From an uncultured beta proteobacterium (GTDB taxonomy: Bacteria; Pseudomonadota; Gammaproteobacteria; Burkholderiales; SG8-39), in assembly GCA_903928055.1 (NCBI GenBank), contig CAIYPG010000069.1:1-52383 (forward strand): a stretch of 52,383 nt of DNA, given 5' to 3'. Below are positions 38,376 through 46,148 of this stretch, in pieces. Each line of letters starts with the position of its first letter. Within the stretch, counting starts at the first letter, position 1. Under the pieces are notes generated by a model. The model saw only the letters and a program-made list of their open reading frames with translations. It did no database searches and was not told where the DNA came from. Made by a program: the position numbers and the translations under genes.

Positions 38376-39605
38376 TCAGGGCTGCGGCGGGCGATGGCTG
38401 CGCAATTCCAGCTTGGCGATCTGGTTGCGGTGCACTTCATCAGGCCCGTCCACGATGCGCAGCGTGCGGGCACGGGCATAGGCTTCGGCCAGGCCGAAGT
38501 CCTCGGCAAGGCCACCACCGCCATGGGCCTGGATGGCCCAATCGAGCACCTGGCAAAGCATGTTCGGCGCGATGACCTTGATCATGCCGATTTCCTTCAG
38601 GGCGCCCTTGCTGCCCACCTTGTCCATCCGGTCGGCGGCATGCAGTACCAGCAGGCGCGCCTGGTCGATCATGATGCGGCAGTCGGCGATGCGCTCCTGC
38701 CAGACGGTCTGCTCGGAAATGCGCTTGCCGAAGGCGGTGCGCGAGGCAGTGCGCTTGCACATGGCCTCCAGCGCGCGTTCGGCCTGGCCGATGGCGCGCA
38801 TGCAATGGTGTATTCGCCCGGGTCCGAGTCGCCCCTGTGCAATCTCGAAACCGCGGCCTTCGCCGAGCAGCATGTTGGCGGCGGACACGCGCACATCCTT
38901 GAACTCGACTTCGCCGTGGCCCTTGGGGGCATCGTCGTAACCGAAGATCGTGAGCGGGCGCAGCACGGTGAGTCCGGGGGTGTCGCGCGGAACGAGGATC
39001 ATGCTTTGCTGCTTGTGACGATCAGCGCCATCCGGGTCGCTTTTGCCCATGACGATGAAGATCTCGCAGCGCGGGTCGGGAGCGTTTGTGGTCCACCACT
39101 TGCGGCCGTTGATGACGTAGTCGTCGCCGTCGCGGATGATCCGGGTCTGGATGTTCGTGGCATCGCTGGAGGCCACCGCCGGCTCGGTCATGGCGAAGGC
39201 GGAACGGATCTTTCCGTCCAGGATGGGCTGCAACCATTGCTTCTTCTGCGCATCGGTGCCGTAGAGGATCAGCGTTTCCATGTTGCCCACGTCGGGGGCG
39301 CTGCAGTTGAATACCTCCGGTGCCCAAAGCACGCGGCCCATGATTTCGCACAGCGGTGCGTACTCCAGGTTCGTGAGGCCCATGCCGTATTCGGCGTGCG
39401 GGGTGAAAGGATTCCACAGGCCTGCGCCACGCGCCTTGTCCTTCAGCTTGTCGACGATGGGGACTGCCCCGAAGGCATTGCCCCTTGCGCGATTGGCCTG
39501 CACTTCTTCGGTGAATACACGCTCGTTCGGATAGATGTGTTCGTCCATGAAGGCGTTGAGGCGGGTTTCCAGGGCTTTCACCTTGGGGGAATAATCAAAA
39601 TCCAT
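38376..39605 (-). CDS. Acyl-CoA dehydrogenase family protein (ACAD10/11-like)
   Basis: The 409-residue flavoprotein has the acyl-CoA dehydrogenase fold: [81 protein letters not shown] and the C-terminal [16 protein letters not shown]. This set fits the ACAD10/11-type group, which acts on branched or 4-hydroxyacyl-CoAs; the exact substrate is not seen. It is preceded, after a terminator, by a class II aldolase gene, and followed by a Bug receptor. Confidence 0.9.
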   Translation of the reverse strand: MDFDYSPKVKALETRLNAFMDEHIYPNERVFTEEVQANRARGNAFGAVPIVDKLKDKARGAGLWNPFTPHAEYGMGLTNLEYAPLCEIMGRVLWAPEVFNCSAPDVGNMETLILYGTDAQKKQWLQPILDGKIRSAFAMTEPAVASSDATNIQTRIIRDGDDYVINGRKWWTTNAPDPRCEIFIVMGKSDPDGADRHKQQSMILVPRDTPGLTVLRPLTIFGYDDAPKGHGEVEFKDVRVSAANMLLGEGRGFEIAQGRLGPGRIHHCMRAIGQAERALEAMCKRTASRTAFGKRISEQTVWQERIADCRIMIDQARLLVLHAADRMDKVGSKGALKEIGMIKVIAPNMLCQVLDWAIQAHGGGGLAEDFGLAEAYARARTLRIVDGPDEVHRNQIAKLELRSHRPPQP

Positions 39606-39654
39606 GCTGTGCTCTCCGGAGTTCGCGGCCGCCTGCAGGGGCGGGGCGAAGGTC

Positions 39655-39683
39655 GTAAAAAAGGCGGGCCTTGCGGCCCGCCT
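39655..39683 (-). terminator. Rho-independent terminator of the class II aldolase gene
   Basis: Read on the minus strand, a perfect 9-bp stem (aggcgggcc with ggcccgcct, 39662-39683) is followed by a run of six T (39656-39661). It lies 30 bp past the aldolase stop at 39714 and before the acyl-CoA dehydrogenase start, so the latter needs its own promoter. Confidence 0.93.
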
Positions 39684-39713
39684 GCGTTCAATTGAGTGAA
39701 TATGCGGCGAAAT

Positions 39714-40502
39714 TCAGTTCTTGTAGTCGGGCTGCTGGCGGTCAAGCCGGCGCAGCAGCGCGCGCCAGGGAATGTCGCCGGTGCGCGGACGACCGGGGGC
39801 GGGGTTGGCCAGCATTTCCGTAAACGTGGCGACCGCATCCTGGGGAGGAAGGTCGAAAGGCGTGTTGCAGGACATGGTCATGATCTGGGTGATGCAGGCG
39901 CGCTCCAGGCGGTGCATCAGGTTGAACGCCCAGGGAATGCTCGGGCCGCAGGTGAGCAGGCCGTGGTTCTTCAGGATCATGGCCTCCTTGTTGCCAAGGT
40001 CGCGCACCAGGCGTTCGCGCTCGTCCATCCGGCCTTCGGTCGCAATGCCTTCCCACTCGTGGTACGCGATATCCTGGAAGCGCACAAAGCTCTGCGCCAG
40101 TGGCAGCAGTCCGCATTTCATTGCCGATACGGCCATGCCGGCGGGCGTATGGGTGTGGGCGATGCAGTCAACGTCATGGCGCGCGGCGTGAATGGCGCTG
40201 TGGATCACAAAGCCGGCCTCGTTGACCGGATACTCCGTGGCGTTGAACAGGATCTTGCCATTGATGTCGATGCGGATGAGGCTGGAGGCGGTGACCTCGT
40301 CGTACAGCATGCCGTAGGGGTTGAGCAGGAACTGGTCGGTGGTGCCGGGGACGCGTGCCGAAATGTGGTTCGCGGTCAGCTCGGTCATGTTGAACATTTC
40401 CGTCAGCCGGTAGGCGGCTGCCAGGTTGACGCGGACGTCCCATTCCTCCTTGCTGACCTGTTCACGGACGGGCTTGACGACCTTGAATGCGGGAGAACTC
40501 AT
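39714..40502 (-). CDS. Class II aldolase/adducin family protein
   Basis: The 262-residue protein has the metal-dependent class II aldolase fold. Metal ligands are the His pair in AHTHTPAG (about 135) and a later His in KNHGLLTCG; the phosphate-binding-like ELTANHISARVPG lies near residue 43. Bacterial members include sugar-phosphate aldolases and carboxylic-acid decarboxylase-like enzymes; without a kinase nearby the sugar role is not favoured. The ATG at 40502 has an aaggagc ribosome site; the longer frame to 40598 has none. It is followed by a strong terminator. Confidence 0.88.
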   Translation of the reverse strand: MSSPAFKVVKPVREQVSKEEWDVRVNLAAAYRLTEMFNMTELTANHISARVPGTTDQFLLNPYGMLYDEVTASSLIRIDINGKILFNATEYPVNEAGFVIHSAIHAARHDVDCIAHTHTPAGMAVSAMKCGLLPLAQSFVRFQDIAYHEWEGIATEGRMDERERLVRDLGNKEAMILKNHGLLTCGPSIPWAFNLMHRLERACITQIMTMSCNTPFDLPPQDAVATFTEMLANPAPGRPRTGDIPWRALLRRLDRQQPDYKN

Positions 40503-40678
40503 GGGCGGGCTCCTTTGGGACGGCGCGATTTTATAGGTTTGGGACGCTATGGGGCGAAAGGATGGCAGATAGTGAGGGGGGATGCAAACTACCCTCAATC
40601 AGCGCATTGTGCATGCCGGGTACGCAGTTTCAAGGCCAAGACTCCTTTGATCCAGGGTGAACAGGGGCTTCGGGATCA

Positions 40679-42049
40679 TTACCCCTTCAACCGGGTGAGC
40701 GAAATGAGCGAAGCCACCTCGCGCGCCGAGTCCAGCCCCGCGATCAGGGAGACGAGTTTTTCCTGTGCGGCAGATTCAAGCAGGCCGGCAGTCAAGCCGC
40801 TGAATTTCTGTACAGCGTGTTTCCACCCTGTATCGGCGGCATCGTCCTCCATGCTGCGGCGATATTCTGCGACCCGCGTTTCGCCATTCTTCAAGGTGGC
40901 CGTCAGGCGGCAACGGCGAACCTCGGGTGCAACTGCGTCGAACTCATCGGGAAGCTCGATCGTGAAGCGACTCATGAGATCAAGCACATCGGCGTCCTTG
41001 TAGCGGCCTTGCTCCATCATTCTGGGCGTGATTGTTCCGTCAAGCAGCCCCATCGCAACGGTGCATGGCAATGAATGGTCCGCCGTCTCGCGCGTCTGCG
41101 GTTTCCAGACTTCCGGCACTTCCATCCAGCGATCAAAGGCCTTGCGTATCGATTCGATCTTGAGTGATGCGATCTGACTGACGTCAACCATGCTACGCAG
41201 TTCAATCGCGGTGAAAACCGGTGCCTGGCAGTTGAAGCGGGTGGGGAAGGACTTGATCATGGTCTGCTGCACGGCGAAGGTGTGGTCTTCCAGCGAATCA
41301 GGGATCGGCAAATCGAATGACTCGCCTTCCATGAGCTGGTTCCAGAAACCGAATTTTCCCTCGAACACGCCATCCGGGCCCGTCATGCCCGCCTTGGCCA
41401 GATAGGCGGCGAACACGCCGGCGCGCGCACCCTGCGGTCCCGCCATTCCCTTCCACATCGACAGCGAACCGGTGCGCGTCTGATTGATTGCGATGTTGGG
41501 AACGACCGCGAGCGAGATGGCATGTGCCAGCTGCTCGCGGGTCAAACCCAGCAGGCGGCCGCAACCGATCGCCGCGCCCAGTGCGACAACCGGTGTCTGG
41601 TCCCAGCCGTGATGGTTGTAGGGGACCACCTCGACGAAGCGGCACTGTACTTCATAGATGAGCGCCGTCGCAAGGATGAGTGCCCGTCCATCGGCACCGG
41701 TTGCCTCCGCGACGGCAAGCACGGACGGAAACGCGTCCGCCGGGTGGCTCACGGCGGACATGACAAAGGTATCGCTCATGTCGAGCGAGCGCACCATGGC
41801 GGAATTGACGAAGGCCGCCATGTCCGGCGTGGTTCTTTCAAGAGAGCCGAAGAGGGTCGCCTGTGGCCCGGCGGAAACCGGCTGGGCGACGGCGCGGGCA
41901 ATCCGCACGGGTTCCATATCGAAAGCAGCGAGGCTTACAGCAAGCGTGCTCAGGATGCGTGCCTTGGCCGCTTCAATCGCGGCGGGCGGCAAATCCTCAA
42001 ATCGCAGGCGTTCTGCGAAGTCGACGAGCTTCTGGGTGGTTCTGTCCAT
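40679..42049 (-). CDS. MmgE/PrpD family protein (second copy)
   Basis: The 456-residue member of the MmgE/PrpD superfamily shows KARILSTLAVSLAAF near the N-terminus, FVNSAMVRSLDMSDTF with the conserved acidic residues, AHAISLAVVPNIAINQTRTG, and SFPTRFNCQAPVFTAIEL. It is only distantly similar to the copy at 35827, so it probably has a different substrate. Like that copy it lies just downstream of a Bug receptor gene (42171-43127, gap 121 bp). An aaggatc ribosome site precedes the ATG. Confidence 0.9.
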   Translation of the reverse strand: MDRTTQKLVDFAERLRFEDLPPAAIEAAKARILSTLAVSLAAFDMEPVRIARAVAQPVSAGPQATLFGSLERTTPDMAAFVNSAMVRSLDMSDTFVMSAVSHPADAFPSVLAVAEATGADGRALILATALIYEVQCRFVEVVPYNHHGWDQTPVVALGAAIGCGRLLGLTREQLAHAISLAVVPNIAINQTRTGSLSMWKGMAGPQGARAGVFAAYLAKAGMTGPDGVFEGKFGFWNQLMEGESFDLPIPDSLEDHTFAVQQTMIKSFPTRFNCQAPVFTAIELRSMVDVSQIASLKIESIRKAFDRWMEVPEVWKPQTRETADHSLPCTVAMGLLDGTITPRMMEQGRYKDADVLDLMSRFTIELPDEFDAVAPEVRRCRLTATLKNGETRVAEYRRSMEDDAADTGWKHAVQKFSGLTAGLLESAAQEKLVSLIAGLDSAREVASLISLTRLKG

Positions 42050-42170
42050 CCTTGATCCTTAACAATGACGAAATAATAGTGCGGCTGGACACGCTCTGTG
42101 TGCGGTCGTGATGTGGTGTGTTGCATGGCCGGCGCGTTTCACGCCCGACAGGCCCTTTGCTTCGGGGTGG

Positions 42171-43127
42171 TCAATCTTCGTGAATTCCAGCGTCCTTGAT
42201 CAGCTTTCCCCATTTCGCCATGTCGGCCTTGATCACCCCGGCAAACTCTTCCGGGGATGTGCCGACGGCTTCCATTCCGGCTCCCAGAACCCGTTGCTTC
42301 GTGTCTTCCAATTGCAGGTATTTCACCGATTCCTGGTTAAGGCGCCTGACGATGGCTTCGGGGACCTTTGACTGTGCGAACAAGCCGTATATCTGCGTGC
42401 TTTCGTAGCCTGGGACGCCCGATGAGGCGACCGTAGGCAAAGTGGGGAACAATGGGGAAGGCTGCGAGCTGGTTACTGCAATGGCCCTGAGTTTTCCGGA
42501 TTTGATGTGTGAAACAAATGTGCCTCCACCACCAAATGTCAGTTGCACCTGACCACTCAGGAGATCGGCAACCTCCTGGGAGCCGTTCTTGTAGGGAACG
42601 CGCACCATGTCGATGCCGGTCAATTGCTTGAAAAGCTCGGGTCCGAGATGCGACGCGCTTCCGGTTCCGCCCGTGGTGTAGTTCAGAGTTCCGGGTTTGG
42701 CTTTGGCGAGGTCAATCAGGTCTTTGACCGAATGCACGGGAACCGAGGGATGTACGACAATGATGAGGGGAGATCGTGCCGCGAAGGTAATCGGTGAAAA
42801 GTCCTTGATGGGGTCGTAATTGACCTGCGACAGGAATGGTTGTATCCAAAGGCCGCCGCTATACAACATCAGCGTGTAGCCATCAGGCGCAGATCTTACC
42901 GCGGCGTCTGGCAGCACTGTGGTTGGCCGGTTCTCAACGATCACCGGTTGCCCGAGGCCTGCTGACAGTCCCGGGGCCATGATCCTGGACATGACATCGT
43001 TGCCGCCCCCGGTTCCCGCCGTCAGGATGCGTATGGGTTTGACCGGGTAGGTTTGCGCCAATGCCGCGCAGCTCATGAGCGTCAGTCCGGCGCTAAAGAC
43101 AAAGACCACTCTTCGGATGAGTTGCAT
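42171..43127 (-). CDS. Bug/TctC-family periplasmic solute-binding protein
   Basis: The 318-residue receptor begins with a signal peptide (VVFVFSAGLTLMSCAALAQ, ending near residue 25). The Cys in LMSC resembles a lipobox, so lipid anchoring is possible, although an ordinary cut after ALA is as likely. Motifs are YPVKPIRILTAGTGGGNDVM, NRPTTVLPDAA and YESTQIYGLFAQSKVP. The binding-loop sequence differs from the usual PGG form. A very strong ribosome site (ataggagggg) precedes the ATG. It is divergent from the SDR gene at 43251 and upstream of MmgE/PrpD copy 2. Confidence 0.9.
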   Translation of the reverse strand: MQLIRRVVFVFSAGLTLMSCAALAQTYPVKPIRILTAGTGGGNDVMSRIMAPGLSAGLGQPVIVENRPTTVLPDAAVRSAPDGYTLMLYSGGLWIQPFLSQVNYDPIKDFSPITFAARSPLIIVVHPSVPVHSVKDLIDLAKAKPGTLNYTTGGTGSASHLGPELFKQLTGIDMVRVPYKNGSQEVADLLSGQVQLTFGGGGTFVSHIKSGKLRAIAVTSSQPSPLFPTLPTVASSGVPGYESTQIYGLFAQSKVPEAIVRRLNQESVKYLQLEDTKQRVLGAGMEAVGTSPEEFAGVIKADMAKWGKLIKDAGIHED

Positions 43128-43250
43128 ACCCCTCTCCTATAATGTTTGAATGACTAGCTATTATTTTCGTGCGCAGCAGCGGAGACTTTACAGCAACTGA
43201 AGCGACCGTGATCATGCGCAGGCAGTTTGTGCTCAACCAGGGGATTTGAC

Positions 43251-44015
43251 ATGCAGCAATTGCAGCTCAAAGGCAAGACGGCCTTGATTTCCGGTGCCGG
43301 CCGTAACATCGGCAGGCAAATTGCTCTGACGTTTGCGCGGGAGGGAGCGGATCTCGTTCTCCTGTCCCGCCAGGCCCGTGACGAATTGAATCAGACGGCG
43401 CAGGAGTGTGAAGGCCTTGGCGTGCACGCGCTTCCGCTGATCGCCGATGTCGGCAAACCGGAAGAGGTCAGTCATGCCGTGCAGCAGGGGCTGGATCGAT
43501 TCGGAAAGATCGATGTGCTGGTAAATGTCGTGGGCCTTCGGCCCCACAAGCCTTTCCTCGAGGTGCCCTTCGATGAATGGCAGTCGGTTTTTGATGTCAA
43601 CTGCCATTCGCTGTTCCATCTTGCAAAGGCGGTCATTCCCGGAATGATGGAGCGCCGAACGGGCAGCATTGTTGCGCTGGCCGGTCAGTCCGCCATGCGG
43701 CCTTCCAATCGCGGTGCCGCAGTTACCGCATCGAAGCATGCCGAGTACGGCCTCATCAAGTCCCTGGCTCTTGAATTCGGCCAATACGGAATTCGCGCAA
43801 ACATGGTCAACCCCGGGCTCACCAACGTGGAGCGCCGCAACCCCGAGTGGTACGAGGGTGGCAGCCCGATCAAACCCGAGCGTGTGGAAAAGATTCCCCT
43901 GAGACGGACGGGAGACCCACAGGAAGTGGCGAATGTCGTGTTGTTTCTGGCATCGGATCAATCCTCGTTTGTCACGGGAGATCGGATCATGGCGGTGGGT
44001 GGGGCGTACATTTGA
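43251..44015 (+). CDS. SDR-family protein lacking the catalytic Ser and Tyr
   Basis: The 254-residue protein has the SDR Rossmann fold with cofactor motif SGAGRNIGRQIA (about 14-25) and the typical C-terminal part GIRANMVNPGLTNVERR and FLASDQSSFVTGDRIMAVGG. However, the active-site Tyr aligns with Val158 (AAVTASKHA), the catalytic Ser with Gly145 (ALAGQSA), and NNAG reads NVVG; only the Lys (162) remains. It may bind nucleotide without classical dehydrogenase activity, or use another mechanism. The start at 43251 has an agggga site. It ends before a strong bidirectional terminator. Confidence 0.85.
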   Translation: MQQLQLKGKTALISGAGRNIGRQIALTFAREGADLVLLSRQARDELNQTAQECEGLGVHALPLIADVGKPEEVSHAVQQGLDRFGKIDVLVNVVGLRPHKPFLEVPFDEWQSVFDVNCHSLFHLAKAVIPGMMERRTGSIVALAGQSAMRPSNRGAAVTASKHAEYGLIKSLALEFGQYGIRANMVNPGLTNVERRNPEWYEGGSPIKPERVEKIPLRRTGDPQEVANVVLFLASDQSSFVTGDRIMAVGGAYI

Positions 44016-44090
44016 TCATGTCGGTGTTGCCGCTCGAGAATATTCTTGAGACGCCAGAGCAACTCGTTTTACTCGTGAATTAATCCTTTG

Positions 44091-44128
44091 AAAATGAAAC
44101 GCCACCTGTAATGGTGGCGTTTCATTTT
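44091..44128. terminator. Strong bidirectional terminator
   Basis: aaaatgaaacgccacc (44091-44106) and its exact complement (44113-44128) form a 16-bp stem with a 6-nt loop; the A- and T-rich stem ends give T runs on both strands. It lies between the convergent SDR (ends 44015) and Bug (ends 44164) genes. Confidence 0.93.
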
Positions 44129-44163
44129 GGTGGTGTACCAATATCCGGCAGTTGTTTGATTCG

Positions 44164-45147
44164 CTAGCGCTCTCCCTGTATCCCCGCCTCGCGAACCACT
44201 TTTGCCCATTTCTTGATATCGGCTTCGACGTAGGTCGCCATCTCTTCCGGAGTTTGCGGATTGATATCGACCCCGGCCCTGAAGAGCTTTTCCTTGATAT
44301 CGGGGCTGGTGATGCCTTTGTTGAGCGCGGCGTTGAGGCGCGCAATGATGGGTTTTGGGGTTGCCGCAGGTGCTGATATTCCATTCCAGAGCATCAGTTC
44401 ATATCCTGGTACGGTTTCCGCGATGGCGGGTATGTCCGGAAACTGAGCAGAGCGCTTTTGGGAGGAGATGCCAAGCGCCTTGAGCTTTCCGCTCTTGATG
44501 AGGGCTACGACGGAAGACGGTGCTGCCAGGGAAAGCTGGACCACGCCCGTCATGGTGTCTGTGTTGGCCTGTGCGGTTGCCTTGTAAGGGACATGAACCA
44601 TCTTGATGCCGGCCAGGGTGTTCAGCAGTTCGCCGCCGAGGTGCGCGGTGGAGGCCAGCCCGGCAGACGAATAGTGGACGGTATCCGGCTTGGCTTTGGC
44701 CAGGGCGATGAGTTCCTTGATGTTGTTTGGAGGGAAGCCCGGGGCGGCTACCACCAACTGGGGTGTTGCGCCCACTATGCCAACCGGTGCGAGGTCTTTT
44801 ATCGAGTCATAGGGAAGATCGTTGTACAGCCCGGCGTTGACCGAGTAGCCAAGGCCAACTGCCATCAGGGTGTATCCATCGGGACTTGACCGCGTCACAA
44901 ACTGGGTGGCCGGTATTTGCCGTCCGCCAGCCTGATTATCCACATAGACCGGATGCGCCAGTTCACGCGACATGCCCTCGGAAGCCATGCGGGCAACCAG
45001 ATCGGCATTTCCGCCCGGGGCATTGGGCACCACAAGGCGAATGGGCTTGGTCGGAAATGTCTGTGCCTGAGCGGGAAGAATGGCAAAGGCGAGCACAGTT
45101 GCACTGAAAAGAAGCAATACCGAAGTGCCGGATCTAGCTGTCCTCAT
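44164..45147 (-). CDS. Bug/TctC-family periplasmic solute-binding protein
   Basis: The 327-residue receptor has a signal peptide ending near LPAQAQ (residue 28) and an aaggaga ribosome site. Motifs are FPTKPIRLVVPNAPGGNADL, NQAGGRQIPATQFV and YELMLWNGISAPAATP. It lies immediately downstream of the minus-strand IclR gene (gap 102 bp) and next to the hyu operon, so it is a candidate receptor for that pathway's substrate. This is inference from position only. Confidence 0.92.
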   Translation of the reverse strand: MRTARSGTSVLLLFSATVLAFAILPAQAQTFPTKPIRLVVPNAPGGNADLVARMASEGMSRELAHPVYVDNQAGGRQIPATQFVTRSSPDGYTLMAVGLGYSVNAGLYNDLPYDSIKDLAPVGIVGATPQLVVAAPGFPPNNIKELIALAKAKPDTVHYSSAGLASTAHLGGELLNTLAGIKMVHVPYKATAQANTDTMTGVVQLSLAAPSSVVALIKSGKLKALGISSQKRSAQFPDIPAIAETVPGYELMLWNGISAPAATPKPIIARLNAALNKGITSPDIKEKLFRAGVDINPQTPEEMATYVEADIKKWAKVVREAGIQGER

Positions 45148-45249
45148 TCAGGTTCTCCTTTGTATTTGTTCCTGAAACCCAATTGTCTGTGGCTATATTA
45201 TTTCCAGTGCTTGACTGGCGCTAAGGTACATCCGAAAGCCTCGGAGTAC

Positions 45250-46026
45250 TTATTTTCTTGATATGCGAGCTTGACTGGGGCGTCCCTTGGGTTTTTTTGA
45301 TGATCCTTCGCGGCTCGGTCGGACGATATCTGGCATCTGGGCGCCCAACTTGATGCTCAAGTCATGCGCTGCTTTCAGCAAAAGCGTTTTGGCCGCTTCA
45401 TTTGATGCCGGATTGAATCGGCTGGTTGGGCCGGATACTGTCAGAGCCCCGGCCAGATGCCCGTCGACCCCAAAAACCGGGGACGACATCGATGATGAAT
45501 GTTCGGGGCCAACATTGGTCGAAGTCCTTACCCAATTGGTGGAACGCTCAATATGCTTGATGCCGGTTCCAAAGTCTCTCAATACATTGCCAGTCGCAGA
45601 CTGGTCCATGGGGAGGAAACTACCCGGCTGAACGCTGACGCGCAGCGAATACGGTGAATCCACCCGATAAAGGCACATTCGCGCGTCATTGTTCCTGACG
45701 TAATAGGAGGCGCTTTCGCTGGTGGATTTTGACAGGTCTTCCAGTATTGGCATGACGTGTCTTGCGATGTCGAAGGAGCGTTCATATGTTCTGCCCAGGC
45801 GAAGCACCGCCGTTCCCAATTGATACTTTCCATCGCTGATCTTTGAGACATATCCGCGCTTTTCAAACGACATCAGGTATCGGCATAGCACGCTCTTGAA
45901 CAGTCCGGTCTTTTTTTCCAGTTCGTCCAGAGACTGAACCGCTCCAGCACCTTCGGCAAAGGCTTCCAGCAGATTCAAGGCTCTATCTACTGCGGCCACG
46001 GAGCGGTCAACCGGCGCTTTAGGCAT
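45250..46026 (-). CDS. IclR-family transcriptional regulator
   Basis: The 258-residue protein has an N-terminal winged helix (VDRALNLLEAFAEGAGAVQS then LDELEKKTGLFKSVLCRYL, about 12-50) and the IclR effector domain (about 75-235, with ASYYVRNNDARMCLYRVDSP and AALTVSGP-like GALTVSGPTSRF). A basic tail follows. The ATG at 46026 has an aggac ribosome site; a further TTG at 46095 in the same frame would put the start inside the operator region, so I prefer the ATG. It is divergent from hyuB and probably binds the palindromes at 46097-46137. Confidence 0.9.
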   Translation of the reverse strand: MPKAPVDRSVAAVDRALNLLEAFAEGAGAVQSLDELEKKTGLFKSVLCRYLMSFEKRGYVSKISDGKYQLGTAVLRLGRTYERSFDIARHVMPILEDLSKSTSESASYYVRNNDARMCLYRVDSPYSLRVSVQPGSFLPMDQSATGNVLRDFGTGIKHIERSTNWVRTSTNVGPEHSSSMSSPVFGVDGHLAGALTVSGPTSRFNPASNEAAKTLLLKAAHDLSIKLGAQMPDIVRPSREGSSKKPKGRPSQARISRK

Positions 46027-46083
46027 CTTCAGGTCCTGTTCAATAACGGGAGGTGCGGCAATATAAGGATTGCGAATATCTCG

Positions 46084-46112
46084 TTGACGTATCAAGCATA
46101 ATACTATTATGA
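46084..46112 (+). promoter_or_regulatory. Promoter of the hyu operon with overlapping palindrome
   Basis: TTGACG (46084-46089) serves as -35 with TATTAT (46105-46110, 15-bp spacer) or TTATGA (46107-46112, 17-bp spacer) as -10. The -10 lies inside the perfect palindrome cataata-c-tattatg (46097-46111), a natural site for control by the divergent IclR protein. Confidence 0.6.
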
Positions 46113-46116
46113 TTTT

Positions 46117-46137
46117 TTTCGTAATGAAATTATGAAA
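46117..46137. promoter_or_regulatory. Second palindrome in the IclR-hyuB control region
   Basis: tttcgtaat-gaa-attatgaaa is a 21-bp inverted repeat with one mismatch. It lies 6 bp after the first palindrome and just before the hyuB ribosome site, in the position of a repressor operator. Confidence 0.6.
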
Positions 46138-46148
46138 AGGAATTTCGA

